DNA from: Phytophthora quininea
Taxonomy: Eukaryota > Oomycota > Peronosporomycetes > Peronosporales > Peronosporaceae
Direction: 5' to 3'
Assembly (NCBI GenBank): GCA_011947345.1
Contig: JAAVTG010001027.1
Location: 1-64,000, forward strand
DNA: 64,000 bases
The notes under the pieces were generated by a model that saw nothing but the letters and a program-made list of their open reading frames with translations, searched no databases and was not told the DNA's origin. Positions within the stretch are counted from its first letter, which is position 1. The number at the start of each line of letters is the position of its first letter. Position numbers and translations under genes: made by a program. Shown in pieces: positions 1-10,273 of the stretch.

Positions 1-23
1 GGTCCCAGTCTCGACAAGTCGCT

Positions 24-2105
24 TTGCCGCAAGTTCGTATCGGATCACGGACTACAGGTCCTTCGCGCGCGTGCCGGGTGTTGGTGATGAAGCGCTCTTC
101 TCCAAGCAAGGGCAGAAGTCTCCCTCACCAAAAGCGGAAGTTTTCCAGAGCAGAAGTGAAAGAAATTGAGCGCTTTCTTATCGAACTCCACGCTGATAAT
201 CACCTTGCCGATAGATTTATCGAGCAACCATCTACACTACGGTTCCTGGAATTATTGTGTCCTGGTGTGACGGATGTACTTCCTTCCCGACGAGCATTGG
301 GCGGCAGAGTTCTCACAGAGCACGCTACGCGGTGCAAAAATCTGGATATTGCGGCTCTAAAGTCAATGCAGAAAACTACTAAAGGCTGGGTCAACTTCCT
401 CTCAGATGTGTGGAAAAATATCGGTAAGGATCACTTGCTTGGCTGTCAGCTCACACTCTTCGGAGTGCTGCTTACGTATGCACTACTTCCGGCAGGCGAG
501 GACCACCACGGCTTGGCGGTTGCAAGGCAAATGGAGCAGGTGCTGGAGCAAGCCCAACAGGAGGGATGGCGTATTGGAGCAATTATCACGGACAATGCGG
601 GGAGTGCGGCCGAGCCCGCCGCATTTTAGCGCTGCGATGGCCCCAGATTGTATTTCTTTTTGCTTCGCTCATGATATCAATAACTTGGTCAAGGCGGTGC
701 TGCAGTCATCGTTTGCCAACGTAGCTGGTCAAGCTGCTACCATTGTGAATACTTTAAACGCGTCTTCATCCAAGTGGCTGCCACGACTACTAAAGGTGAT
801 GAAGAAATTCTATGGGAAGGCATTGGGATTGCGAACACTGTGTGAGACGCGCTGGAACTCCATGCAAGGGTGCTTTGCATCTCTTTGCGCGTGCGGTCAG
901 CAATGCAAACGTTTTATCGCCAGTATCGGGACCACAGCGACTTCCCTAGCGTGCTGTGCAAACTTGGTGACCAGTTTTTGGGAAGACCTTGACAACGCTG
1001 AAGCCATTATTGCACCACTGTCCTACGCATCTTACAGGCTCCAGCGCGATGAAAACACGGTCGGCGACGTCGTATTTTCGTTTTGCGAGATTTACAAGGG
1101 CTTCCAGCATCAATTCGTTCACCGAGACCGACTTATTTCATGTGTTGAAGCCCGCTGGCGAAAATGCGAGCAACCGCTGTTTATGCTCGGGTTTGCATTG
1201 CATCCAGTGTACGTCGAGAGTGCGCGCATGTTGCCCGACACAGAAGTCTCAGGTATTGGCTCTTTGTGCAAGATAGCTGTTTACTACTATCGTCGCTTAT
1301 TTGCTGCCGAAGATATTGGCGAGATTCGTCGTGATATGCTGTCGTGGTTGAAAGGACGGTTTACTCATGCAGCTGCAAGTGAATTTCCTGGTTGCCCATG
1401 GGAATATTGGGAATTAGTTGCGGCCGAACGTAGCAAAAGCAAACTCCCCTGCTTGCGATGAGAGTACTATCAATTGCTGTGAACACAGCTACATGTGAGC
1501 GTCTGTTTAGTGATCTAGCGTTAACCCACACTGGTAAGCGCAATCGCATGGCGGCAAACAAAGCTTTAGACTTTCACACGGTGGCGAAGCACGTTCGCCA
1601 ACGCGCAAACAAGGATATCGATGTGTCCAAGAACCCTCACAAGAAATTACTGATCTCTGCGAAGGAAAGAAGAATCATTTTAGACGCCACAAGCAGCTCA
1701 ACAATGTTCACACCGTCACCAAGACAACAGAATTTACCTGGTGAAGAACGTGAGGATAGCGACAACGAAGATCCTGGTGACGGAGTCGATGGCGCTCCAA
1801 CAATTCATCTGTGGGAGGAATATTTCGACGAGGTTCTGGAGGACATCGAGATCGGTACTGGGTATGAACAAGCCCACCGCAATGGGTCGAGAGCGTCGCC
1901 AGCGGAAGGGTCGACCGTCGCGACAGTATCAGAACCAGCAGCGACGCCAGGAGGGTCGACAGCAGTGCCAACGTTGGGAAGGTCGACTCCAGCAACAGCG
2001 TCAGTGTCCAAGGATGGCACCGAGTTGGAAAAAATTGCTGATGCACATAAACCACCGCTTCCACACGAAAATGTAAAAAATATCCCCAAGAAGCTACGAT
2101 GCTAA
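24..2105 (+). pseudogene. hAT-type transposase, broken (hAT-1)
   Basis: Three reading-frame segments (24-629, about 640-1461, 1458-2105) together resemble one hAT-family transposase with an RNase H-like core. Seen: an ITDNAG motif near 590, which fits the first catalytic Asp strand; CFAHDINNLVKAVL near 660; CETRWNS near 840; and a C-terminal hAT dimerisation signature, ATCERLFSDLALTHTGKRNR, near 1490-1550. The frame changes near 600-650 and again near 1450. A low-complexity acidic and Gly/Ser/Thr tail follows the dimerisation domain. The first segment opens with TTG, so no true start codon is visible and the N-terminus may lie left of the window. No terminal inverted repeats were identified. 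The frameshifts indicate a dead copy, or sequencing errors. Confidence 0.75.
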
Positions 2106-2216
2106 CCGGCTTTTGCGGTCAGAAGGCGAAGCTGTCGCAGTTGGGTAGAGATGAATAGTTGAAAAACGTAGTTGCTGTTCGATGCTTTTTCGAGAGCGAT
2201 TATCATGACATAATCC

Positions 2217-3391
2217 TCAATCTTTAGCTATAGCTGTGTAAGCGCAGCAAAACGCAGTCCACCGTCTACGCGGTCCACAAGACTTCCAGCAGCTCTCACC
2301 TTTTGCTGTTATTGCCTTATATGCGTCACAAATATGAAAGAACTCCTTTAACGAACACTCGACAATTGCACTTTGTAGACCCGCAGACATCAAAGCTGGA
2401 TCGGAAATCTTGCGCTGGATAGCAGTGGAGATATGGGGGTCATAGAATCTATTCATGCCAGGAATTTCAGCCAACTTCGTGGCGACGTCGGTGTCGATAA
2501 TGCATCCCAGCGCCTCGCTTTCCCTTTTGTTGTGGTTGAACGCGTAGTCCCCACGGAGAGTCCGCACGCGTGTCTTCGAAGACGTCGCCAAGGACTAGAC
2601 GGCCCCTAAAGATGATGGTGCTGGATGGAATAGATTGGCTGACCGTGAGTGCTTCCCGGTCTGGAAATCTTTGCGGCTCTAGATGGCCCCTAGGTAAAGT
2701 TTCCTCCGATCTGTTGCAGTGAGTTTGTCATCGCCTCGAAGTTTTGCGCTGGAAGCAGCTCACGGCGGTCAGCCTTGTGTCGAAGTAATTGCACGGCATC
2801 AGGATAACCGAATTGTCAGGGTATCCGAGTTGCTGCCGTCCGTCAGACGTGTTTGCGGACACTTGGCCAACAATATCTTGACGATATCTTTTAAGACGTC
2901 AGTACCAGCCACTGCCAGCAGGCACGTCATGAAGGTTTCTCCTCGCGAACTCCTACTTCTCCACCATCTGCCTAAGTCCACAAACACGCTAAACCATCAT
3001 CTTCTTCTGCTGCTGAATGACCAGCAATTTCTCGGTGTCTATTGGTAGGACGCCCACACCAACACTGGCCGACAGCTGCAGCTTAGCCATCACGATGCCC
3101 TCGCGCACAGAATGGACTGCGTCTTTGCTGGCCGCCGCCGCTCGTGCAGGAGGCGGAAGACCCCGGCCAGCTCCCGACGTTTGTGATGCTCTGCCTGTCG
3201 TCGTCGTCCATGTAGTAGAATAGTAGGCCGCTGGGGGTTGCAATAGTTCCGAGAACATCAACAGCATGCAGCCCAGTCCTCACCGAAGTGATCTTGTCCA
3301 CGAGCGCCCCGTCAGGTGCTGCTACTTGACACCACGATGAGCTGTACGAGCGCAAACTTCTCGCGAAGAGCACGACAAGAAGTGTGGACAC
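2217..3391 (-). pseudogene. Unrecognised degenerate coding sequence
   Basis: Minus-strand frames can be followed in pieces: an ATG at 3391 opens a 102-codon frame, later pieces lie at about 3130-2989, 2987-2799 and 2787-2700, and a 124-codon frame covers 2591-2217. Protein-like stretches such as DIVKILLAKCP and YPDAVQLLRHKADRRELL look faintly like ankyrin or helical repeats. Frame changes and stops separate the pieces. It may be a host gene with introns, or an old pseudogene. I do not recognise the product and assign no function. Confidence 0.3.
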
Positions 3392-3540
3392 ATTTTAATC
3401 TAATTTTTAAACTTTGCGTAAAAACGTTTAATTAGCCTTGGCCGAAACTCGCTCAAAAGTCCATCTGCCCACAGCTTCCGGCCATTTGGCCGGGACGGAC
3501 TTTATGATTGGCCGGAAAAGAGGGACTTGCCATCACTGGA

Positions 3541-3642
3541 TGGAGGCCACGTGGCCTCCACAGCTGCCCAACGTCTGCTGTTATATTAAAAATACTATAC
3601 TATATTCCTAGACATTTAAATCCTTTCCTCTGATTGGATACA
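3541..3642 (-). repeat. Gypsy-1 left (3') LTR
   Basis: This 102-bp stretch matches 10169-10273 closely; the other copy carries three extra bases (CAA) and one substitution. It begins with a perfect 20-bp palindrome, TGGAGGCCACGTGGCCTCCA, and ends ATACA. If the true LTR is about 175 bp, as the PBS-like motif suggests, this copy has lost its outer 70 bp. Confidence 0.8.
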
Positions 3643-5149
3643 CTCACCCCCTCCACAGAAATCACTCTCACTTCGGAATCTTCGCTGGACTGCCGCCGCT
3701 CGACCGCTGTCGCTTGGGCTGCCGCCGCCGCTGTTACTGGGCCGCCGCTGCTGTTGTTGGGCCGCTGCTGTTGGACCGCCGCCGCTTGTTGGGCCGCTGC
3801 CGCTGTTGGGCCGCCGCCGCTTGTTGGGCCTCCGCTGCTGTTGTTGGGCCGCCGCTGCTGTTGGGCCGCTGCCGCTTGTTGGGCCTCCGCTTGTTGGCTG
3901 GGCTGTGGAGCGTGGAATTCGTCGGCGCTTGGCTGTCCTCGGTGCTTCGGTACCGTGGCCGGATCCTGGTGTTGGATGGAGACCGCCGCTTCTGCAGCTC
4001 GGTCGTCGGCCACGGCCCCTGTGTTTGTCGGCTTGACTGGTGACGTTGAGCCGCTCGTTGTGCAGGCTGTAGAAGCCCTGCTGATCTCTGTGGAGTCGTC
4101 CGTTGATGGCTCCTGTGAGGACGGACGTGTCGTCCCACCTTCTCCGCCGCCTGCGGTGCCTTCCCTCCCGTTAACTGATGATAATAGACCAAGTGTCGAT
4201 GACGATCTATGCGGCTTGGCAGATGAGCTTAACGCTGCGGATGACGATGGTCCCGACAGAAGCCGCCCGCTTCAGAGACTTCGTCGCCGTGCAGATATTC
4301 CGCGCGTCTGTCACCCAAAGCCATTGCCTCCCCGCCAGAGCGGCATCCCACTTCCAATTGGAAGAACCACTACGACTTGACGGCTCCCATTGACCCCAAC
4401 AAACGTTTCGACTTAGTGCGTTTGTTGGATAGCGATGGTGATCCCCACACCGGTCATATCTCGTGCAGTGGAGAGGCCGTCCTCTTGAATTGAGCTACGT
4501 GTGGATGGAGAATCTGGTAGATTATCCTGAGATGATGCGTCAAGTTGATGAATGGAAGGCTTCCGGTTCCAGGCTACCGTTCACGAAGTACCGGAAAGCG
4601 AACTTCGCTGGTGCCTACGCCTCTGATTCTGGCCTGTGCTTTCTGGAGGCATTTCAAATGGCGTGTACCTACCTGGGCCGCCGCGACCTGGTCACGCTGA
4701 AAATGTGGGACGCGTTTGAGGACGCGTATCCTCGGAACATGGAATACGGTGTCCTTCGCCGAGATGCTGCTGCCTTCTACGAGTATCTCCGTTCTCTCCA
4801 GATCGAGTTGAATTACGAGAAGCTTTGTCGCAAGGTGGTGAAGAATTCTTACCACAATGTCGAACGCTTTGCTGTCTTCGTTTATGGGCTGGATCCGGGA
4901 GTTTACCTCACGTGTGCTGGTGATGGAGACCTCGAGCACTGCTTTGTTATCGTCGTTCACTCACCCCAGTTTGTTCAAGTCCTGGACGGGTATGATGAGA
5001 AGTCCGAACCGCCGTACAAAATTCAAACGCTTGAGAACCAGCTCTGGATTCAATACGTTCGCTTTATGAACTTTGTGGAGATCGTCCCGGAATTCCAAGG
5101 CAGCAGTGGGAAACGCAAGCGCAGCGAAAAGAAGTCGTCAAGCGCCTGA
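3634..5149 (+). CDS. Antisense ORF of Gypsy-1 with papain-fold-like cysteine protease segment
   Basis: Open frames run opposite to gag-pol between the chromodomain and the 3' LTR: frame 1 at 3634-4380, a short bridge in another frame at about 4310-4485, then 228 codons at 4463-5149 ending in a basic tail (GKRKRSEKKSSSA). The last part is the most protein-like. It holds DSGLCFLEAF near 4624-4653, GDLEHCFVIVVH near 4924-4959 and FVQVLDGYDE near 4972-5001. A Cys, then His, then Asp in this order and spacing would fit a papain/C39/OTU-like cysteine peptidase; that is inference from motif order only. The 5' part includes a Gly/Ala/Leu-rich repeat (3700-3900) and an acidic stretch (DDNRPSVDDDLCG). 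Frameshifts at about 4310 and 4485 break the frame. The 3634 start is TTG and lies inside the LTR, so the real start is unknown. Confidence 0.5.
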
Positions 5150-5195
5150 AGATGTTGCAGTAACTGCGGACGTCTAGGAGATACGCTTTCCCCTT

Positions 5196-8100
5196 TCAAT
5201 TTCTTTTTCGTCTTCTTCGTTTGGTTTTCCGTTGGTTTTCAAATTCCGCGATCAAGTTTGGAATTTGTGATAAGTTCTCGACTGGTTCCCAAGTCGGGTC
5301 TTCTTCACCCACCCACTCCACCAGAAACTGCACGCGCCGTTTTCGTGTTCGTTTCCCGAGGAGTCGATTCACGAGTTGGCCGATACTTCCGTCGGCCATT
5401 ACCACATCATGGGGCGGGAACTTCGTGTCGGCGTGATGTAAGGTTTTAACGACCCCGTGTTAAAAACTGGATGGAGCTTGTTTCCTGACTGGATATTCAG
5501 CTCATATGCGTGGTTGTGGATGCGTCGGACAACACTGTATGGTCCAATCCACTTCGGCCCCAATTTCGACGAATTTGGCAACCCTGTGTGTTTTGGGTCC
5601 AAATGCTGCGTGCTAAGGTACACACGATCGCCGACTTGGAATTCTTGCTCTTGACGATTGTGGTTGTACACATCTTTCATCCGCTCTTGTGCCTGCGCTA
5701 GAGCTTCACGACATCGCAACAGTATTGCAGCTTGTTTCTCTTGGAATTCGGCTCCACGTTTGCTGATGACCACTCCCTTTAGTTGCTCCGTGGTCAATTG
5801 CAGAGGGTTCAAAGGAACGTATCCCAGGTCTGCCTCGAAGGGAGTAGTCTTCGTGCTCGAATTCACGGTCGAGTTAACTGCAAACTCTGCGTTGGCGAGG
5901 TGGAGATCCCAGTCGTCCTGCTGTGGCCCCACAAAACTACGAAGATATTCTTCCAGCGTCCGATTCATTCGTTCCGTCTGACCGTCGCCTTGAGCACGAT
6001 GGGCTACCGTCATGTTCAGCGTCGTACCGATGGACTTGAAAACGTACTGCCAAAGGCAGACACGAATTTGCGATCTCGATCGGACACGATGCTTGTCGGC
6101 ATTCCGTGATGTCGCCAGATGTGGTCGATGAACAGACGAGCTACACCTTCTGCTGTTACCGTTTTCGTAGTCGGCACGAAGTGACATCTCTTGGTCAATC
6201 GGTCGACAACTACCCAGATCGAGTCTACTTTGCCCTTCGTGGGTGGTAGATCCGTGATGAAGTCCATGGAAATGGATCGCCATCTTTCATCTGGTATACG
6301 AAGTGGTTCTAGAAGTCCTGGTGGTTTCGTCAACCGTGGCTTGTTCCGACGACATGGTTCACAGTCTGCAATGTACTTTTGAATCGACTTGAACATCTTG
6401 GACCAGTACCAATTTCGCGCTAGCGATAAGTACGTGCGCTCTGCACCGGGGTGGCCCCGTAGTTGGACTCGTGACATTCGCCGATGATACGTAGACGAAG
6501 CTTCAGCGAGTTGGGAACTACGAGCCGAGGAACATCATCCACTGGGGATTGGTACCATAACAGATCCTGAACCTCCGTGTAGTTCCTGTACTTCTTTCGC
6601 TGTTGCTTGGATTTCCGATGGTTCTCCATTTGCGCACGATCCCTGATGGCTGCCAAGATTGCACGTGTCTCGCGGTCCTTTGAGTATGCTGCTTTGATGT
6701 CCTTAACCAAATCGCTGTCCGTCGCCACCTCCGTTATCTCTAGCTGGAACGACGAGTTGTTGAAGCTTGTGACACTTAGATCATGGAAGAACTTCGTCTC
6801 CGGTTGCAAGTCTGGTCGTCTGCTCAAGGCGTCAGCGATCCCATTCTTCGCGCCCGGAAGATGTGAGAATATCGGTTGATACTCGGCGAGGATGTCGTAC
6901 CAGCGTGCAAGACGTCGATTTGCCATCTTTTGCGTAAAGAGCCCCTCGAGACTCTTGTGGTCTGTTTCCACTATTGGTGGTTTGTCCAAGCAATATATCC
7001 GGAAAGCGGCAAGTGCGTGTACAATGGCCAAAAGTTCTTGCTGCTGTGTTGGATAATTCAATTCGGCTGACTTCATCTTCCGGCTGGTATAAGCGAGTGG
7101 TCGCTCCACGCCGTCAACAACTTGGAAGAGAACGCCTCCAACCGCAAACTTGCTTGCGTCCGTACGCAAGTGCATGGGCTGTGTGAAATCAGGCAAATGC
7201 AGCACTGGCGGGTTGCACAACCGCCGTTTCAGCTCTTTGAAGTTCTTCAGCTGCTCGTCGCTGAAGTGGATCTTTGCGTTACGCTTGTTCGTTTTCTTTA
7301 ATAGCGCGAACATGGTTGCTGTTAGCGAAGCGTACTCTGGACAAAATCGTTGGACGTAACCTGTCAAGCCTAGAAAGCTGTGAAGCTCCTCTTGGGTTCG
7401 TGGTACGGGCCAGTCCCTTATGGTCTGTACCTTATCGGGATCCATGCGTACGCCATTTCGTCCGACGAAATCTCAAGACAAGGAATCTCGTCTGCGCAGA
7501 AGACACACTTGGAGAGCTTGACGTACAGCTTGTTGTCGCGTAAGATGTTTAACGTCTTTCGAATCGCTTCCAAGTGCTCTTCAATCTGCGGTGACTTCGT
7601 GAAGATGTAAATGTCGTCGTAGAACGACTTCGTGTTCTCCATCCCACGAAACATCTTTGAAGTCAAGCGATGCATTGTTGCTGGCGCGTTACAGACTCCC
7701 ATGGGCAGCACAAGATACTCCCAGAGTCCGTTTGGTGCTTGAAATGCCGTGAACTTGATGTCCTCTTCTCGCATGCGAACTTGGTAATACGCTGACATCA
7801 AATCCATCGTCGAAAACCAGTATGCTCCCGCCATTGCGTCCAGGATGTCTTCTTTCCTTGTCATCGGGATACTTTGGCGGATCGTGTTGGAATTCAAGTA
7901 CCGATAGTCATGGACAATCCGCCATCCGACAGGCTTCGGACACAGAACGTTGGCGCAGCATGTGGGCTGATACTTGGTCTGATGAGTTTCTTCTTCACCA
8001 TATCTTCAACCCAGAGCACTATCTCGCGTTGTTGCTCCGGTGATTGTCGCCACTGTTGCCGATACATAGCGAGATTTGGGTCTTTCACGTCGATCCGGTG

Positions 8101-9299
8101 CTCGATCTCTCGCTTCTCTGGAAGACCCTCAGGAAGTTCGGGACGGAACACCGTGTCCTTATACTCCGTCAACAGGTCAAAAGCTGGATTCGACCGGAAA
8201 CTCTCCCAATCTGTTTCCAGGTAGCGTTGCGCTTTCGCTGTTCCGACATTGTCGGGTTGGTCACGCCGTTGCAGTGAGCGTGCGACGTTCTTTATCGTAT
8301 CATTCGTCAGAACCAACATGAAGTCAGGTTCTTCTGGAGTCTTCGTCTTGATCCTCAAGAACTTCCGAAGTTTTTCGCGTGATGAATTTGGTCTGCACAC
8401 CGTTATCATCGACAACACCCATCATGAACATCTTGTCTACGACGGTGTCTTTTCCCCGGACGTTGCTGCTTTCCGCACGCACTACGTCCTTATCCGAAGA
8501 CGACTTCGTGCTGTCTTCTCGTGTCGGACCTCTGCCGACTGAAGCTTCTTGTTGTTGTTCGCAAACAACACTTGGGGCGCTACTCAACGCAGCTTCGCGA
8601 ACAAGATTGTCAGGTGACTTCACATCCGTTTCAGCGCGGCGCCTCGACAGGAATCGGGTCTTTTCGCCGATAGACCTTTCGCCCCGACAGATCTCCGAAG
8701 CCCGGAGGCATTCACCGGTCCGCCTTCCTCGATCGGTACACTGACCTCGATTGCTCGCTTGACTCGCTGAGTCTCTATTGTTGTTCCTTCGATCCTGCGA
8801 CTTCTCCAGTTGATCTTCGGCTGCGTGTCCTCGAAGAACGGAATCCCAGGATGCAGTCGAATTCGTCCGGGATATCATAGACAACCGCGACGCACCTGTA
8901 CGCCTTGTCCGATCCCGCTGCCATGATATGCAGCAACACTTCCAGTGCTGCCTCGACGATTTGATTATCTCCAAGTTTGACACGAATATTCTTGTCATCG
9001 AACTTGGTGGTCTGGAGCTGGTGCTCGTTGACCCATTTTCGCGACACATAGAGTGTGGTGGCACCGCTATCTAGCAACATGCTTCGTGTCTTGATGCACG
9101 TGTTGTTCACGGTGATTTCTCCCGATACAGTGAACAGTGGGCGCGACTTGTATACCAGAGGGTTTTCGCACAGAAGGTTGAGGCTGATATTCTCCAGCTT
9201 AACGGTTCCGGCTACTTTCTCGACCACGCCAGGACCCTCGCTCACTGACGTGGTTTGTCGTTTCCCTGTTTGGCTTGTTCCTTCTTCCAAGCGAAGCAA
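5196..9299 (-). pseudogene. Gypsy-1 pol (protease, RT, RNase H, integrase, chromodomain), frameshifted
   Basis: Several minus-strand frames succeed one another. Protease: MLLDSGATTLYVSRK near 9060. RT: PEKREIEHRIDV near 8110, then STMDLMSAYYQVR near 7800 and the catalytic SFYDDIYIF near 7610. RNase H: RTDASKFAVGGVLFQ near 7160 and ETDHKSLEGLF near 6960, ending in ADALSRRPD. Integrase: zinc-binding CEPCRRNKP near 6350, SMDFITDLPP near 6260, VSDRDRKF near 6090 and DGQTERMNRTLEEY near 5970, giving the D, D and E residues. A chromodomain (VQFLVEWVGEEDPTWEPVENL, about 5320-5270) precedes a Lys/Arg tail and the stop at 5196. At least five frame changes, the clearest near 9050, 8350, 7900, 7450 and 6450, make this a broken polyprotein. 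Confidence 0.87.
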
Positions 9300-10059
9300 T
9301 CAGCCTTAATATGGCCGGGTTTCTTGCAGAAGAAGCACGTGCGGCTCTCGCCATCTTTAGACTTCGAACTCGCTTTGAAACGGCCTTTGCCACGGAGGGG
9401 TTTGCTCTTTGAGCGTTTCCCTGGAGCTGAGCTGCGGTTGCTTGGAGTTTTCGTCTTGTCTTGGTGAACTTGACGGTCACGTGCTTCTTCTACGAAGTGG
9501 GTGACCTCGTACTTGACCGCGAGATCCATGGCGCCACTCAGCGTTTCAGGATTCTCAAGTTTGACGTAGCTGCGCGTGCGGGGCTTCAGCCCGTTTGCAT
9601 AACACAGTACTTGATCAAGAACGCTCATTCCTTCGACACGGAAGATGAGAGCAGAGTACTCGCCGTTGTACGTCTCGATGTCCGCCGTTTGCTTGAGACG
9701 CTGGAGTTTCTCTCGCAGCACCGACTGGTAGTTCGACGCCTCGAAGTGTTGGAGCACATGCTCACGGAAAATCCCCACGTGTGCTCCCCACTCGGTGTCG
9801 TCGACGACCAGCGGAGAAACCAGCCGGACGCCGGCTTCTCCATCGCTGATCCTGCGATGCCTGGCAGGCGGGCGCTCTCGTTTTCAATTGCGATGCCGTT
9901 GATCCGGCACGCGTTCTCCACTTGGAACAGCCACTCCCTCACGTCTTCCCCTCGCTTCCCCGTGAACTTGGGCAATTGGCTTGGAACTCTTGAGCGGTCC
10001 GCCATCGCCTGGTTGAGTCGATCGATCTCAGCACGAAGCTGGGCATTCGTGGGAGGCAT
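9242..10059 (-). pseudogene. Gypsy-1 gag, frameshifted
   Basis: The ATG at 10059 opens a frame with LPKFTGKRGEDVREWLFQVE, a typical Ty3/Gypsy Gag capsid start. The frame shifts near 9790, and the remainder (9778-9242) carries the rest of the capsid-like region and a zinc knuckle CFFCKKPGHIKADC (C-x2-C-x4-H-x4-C) near 9340-9300, within a basic Lys/Ser-rich segment. Gag would form the virus-like particle and bind the RNA. It overlaps the protease frame slightly. Confidence 0.82.
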
Positions 10060-10168
10060 GGGCGTCAAAGGGGCTGGGACCAACAAGTGCTACCAGTTTA
10101 TCAGGTTCGGAGATCTGTGGGGAGGGCGGCCAAATACAAGAGTGCCGTCCCCCAGCAGTTCAGGCGGA

Positions 10169-10273
10169 TGGAGGCCACGTGGCCTCCACAGCTGCCCTAC
10201 GTCTGCTGTTATATTAAAAATACTATACTATACAATTCCTAGACATTTAAATCCTTTCCTCTGATTGGATACA
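10169..10273 (-). repeat. Gypsy-1 right (5') LTR
   Basis: This 105-bp stretch matches the left LTR. The full LTR may reach 10099, because a TGGTAGCA PBS-like motif sits just inside that point on the minus strand. The base after 10273 is already Lon exon sequence. Confidence 0.78.

Larger units (their letters stand above)
3538..10273 (-). mobile_element. Gypsy-1, chromodomain Ty3/Gypsy LTR retrotransposon
   Basis: The element reads on the minus strand in the order 5' LTR (right), gag, protease, RT, RNase H, integrase, chromodomain, 3' LTR (left). A purine-rich tract (GGAGGGGGTGAG) abuts the 3' LTR at 3643-3657 and fits the polypurine tract. On the minus strand the motif TGGTAGCA, which resembles a PBS for initiator tRNA-Met, begins at about 10098. 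That is about 70 bp inside the LTR edge found by comparing the two LTRs. No target-site duplication flanks it: CTGGA is on the left and CAGAC on the right. All coding regions carry frameshifts, so the copy is probably inactive. Its right edge cuts directly into the Lon gene of arm A. Confidence 0.88.

Noticed and set aside
3600..4013. Minus-strand Gln/Ala/Pro-rich ORF between chromodomain and 3' LTR of Gypsy-1
   Set aside because: Low-complexity triplet repeats keep several frames open on both strands; the plus strand has the better protein-like continuation, so I did not call it separately.
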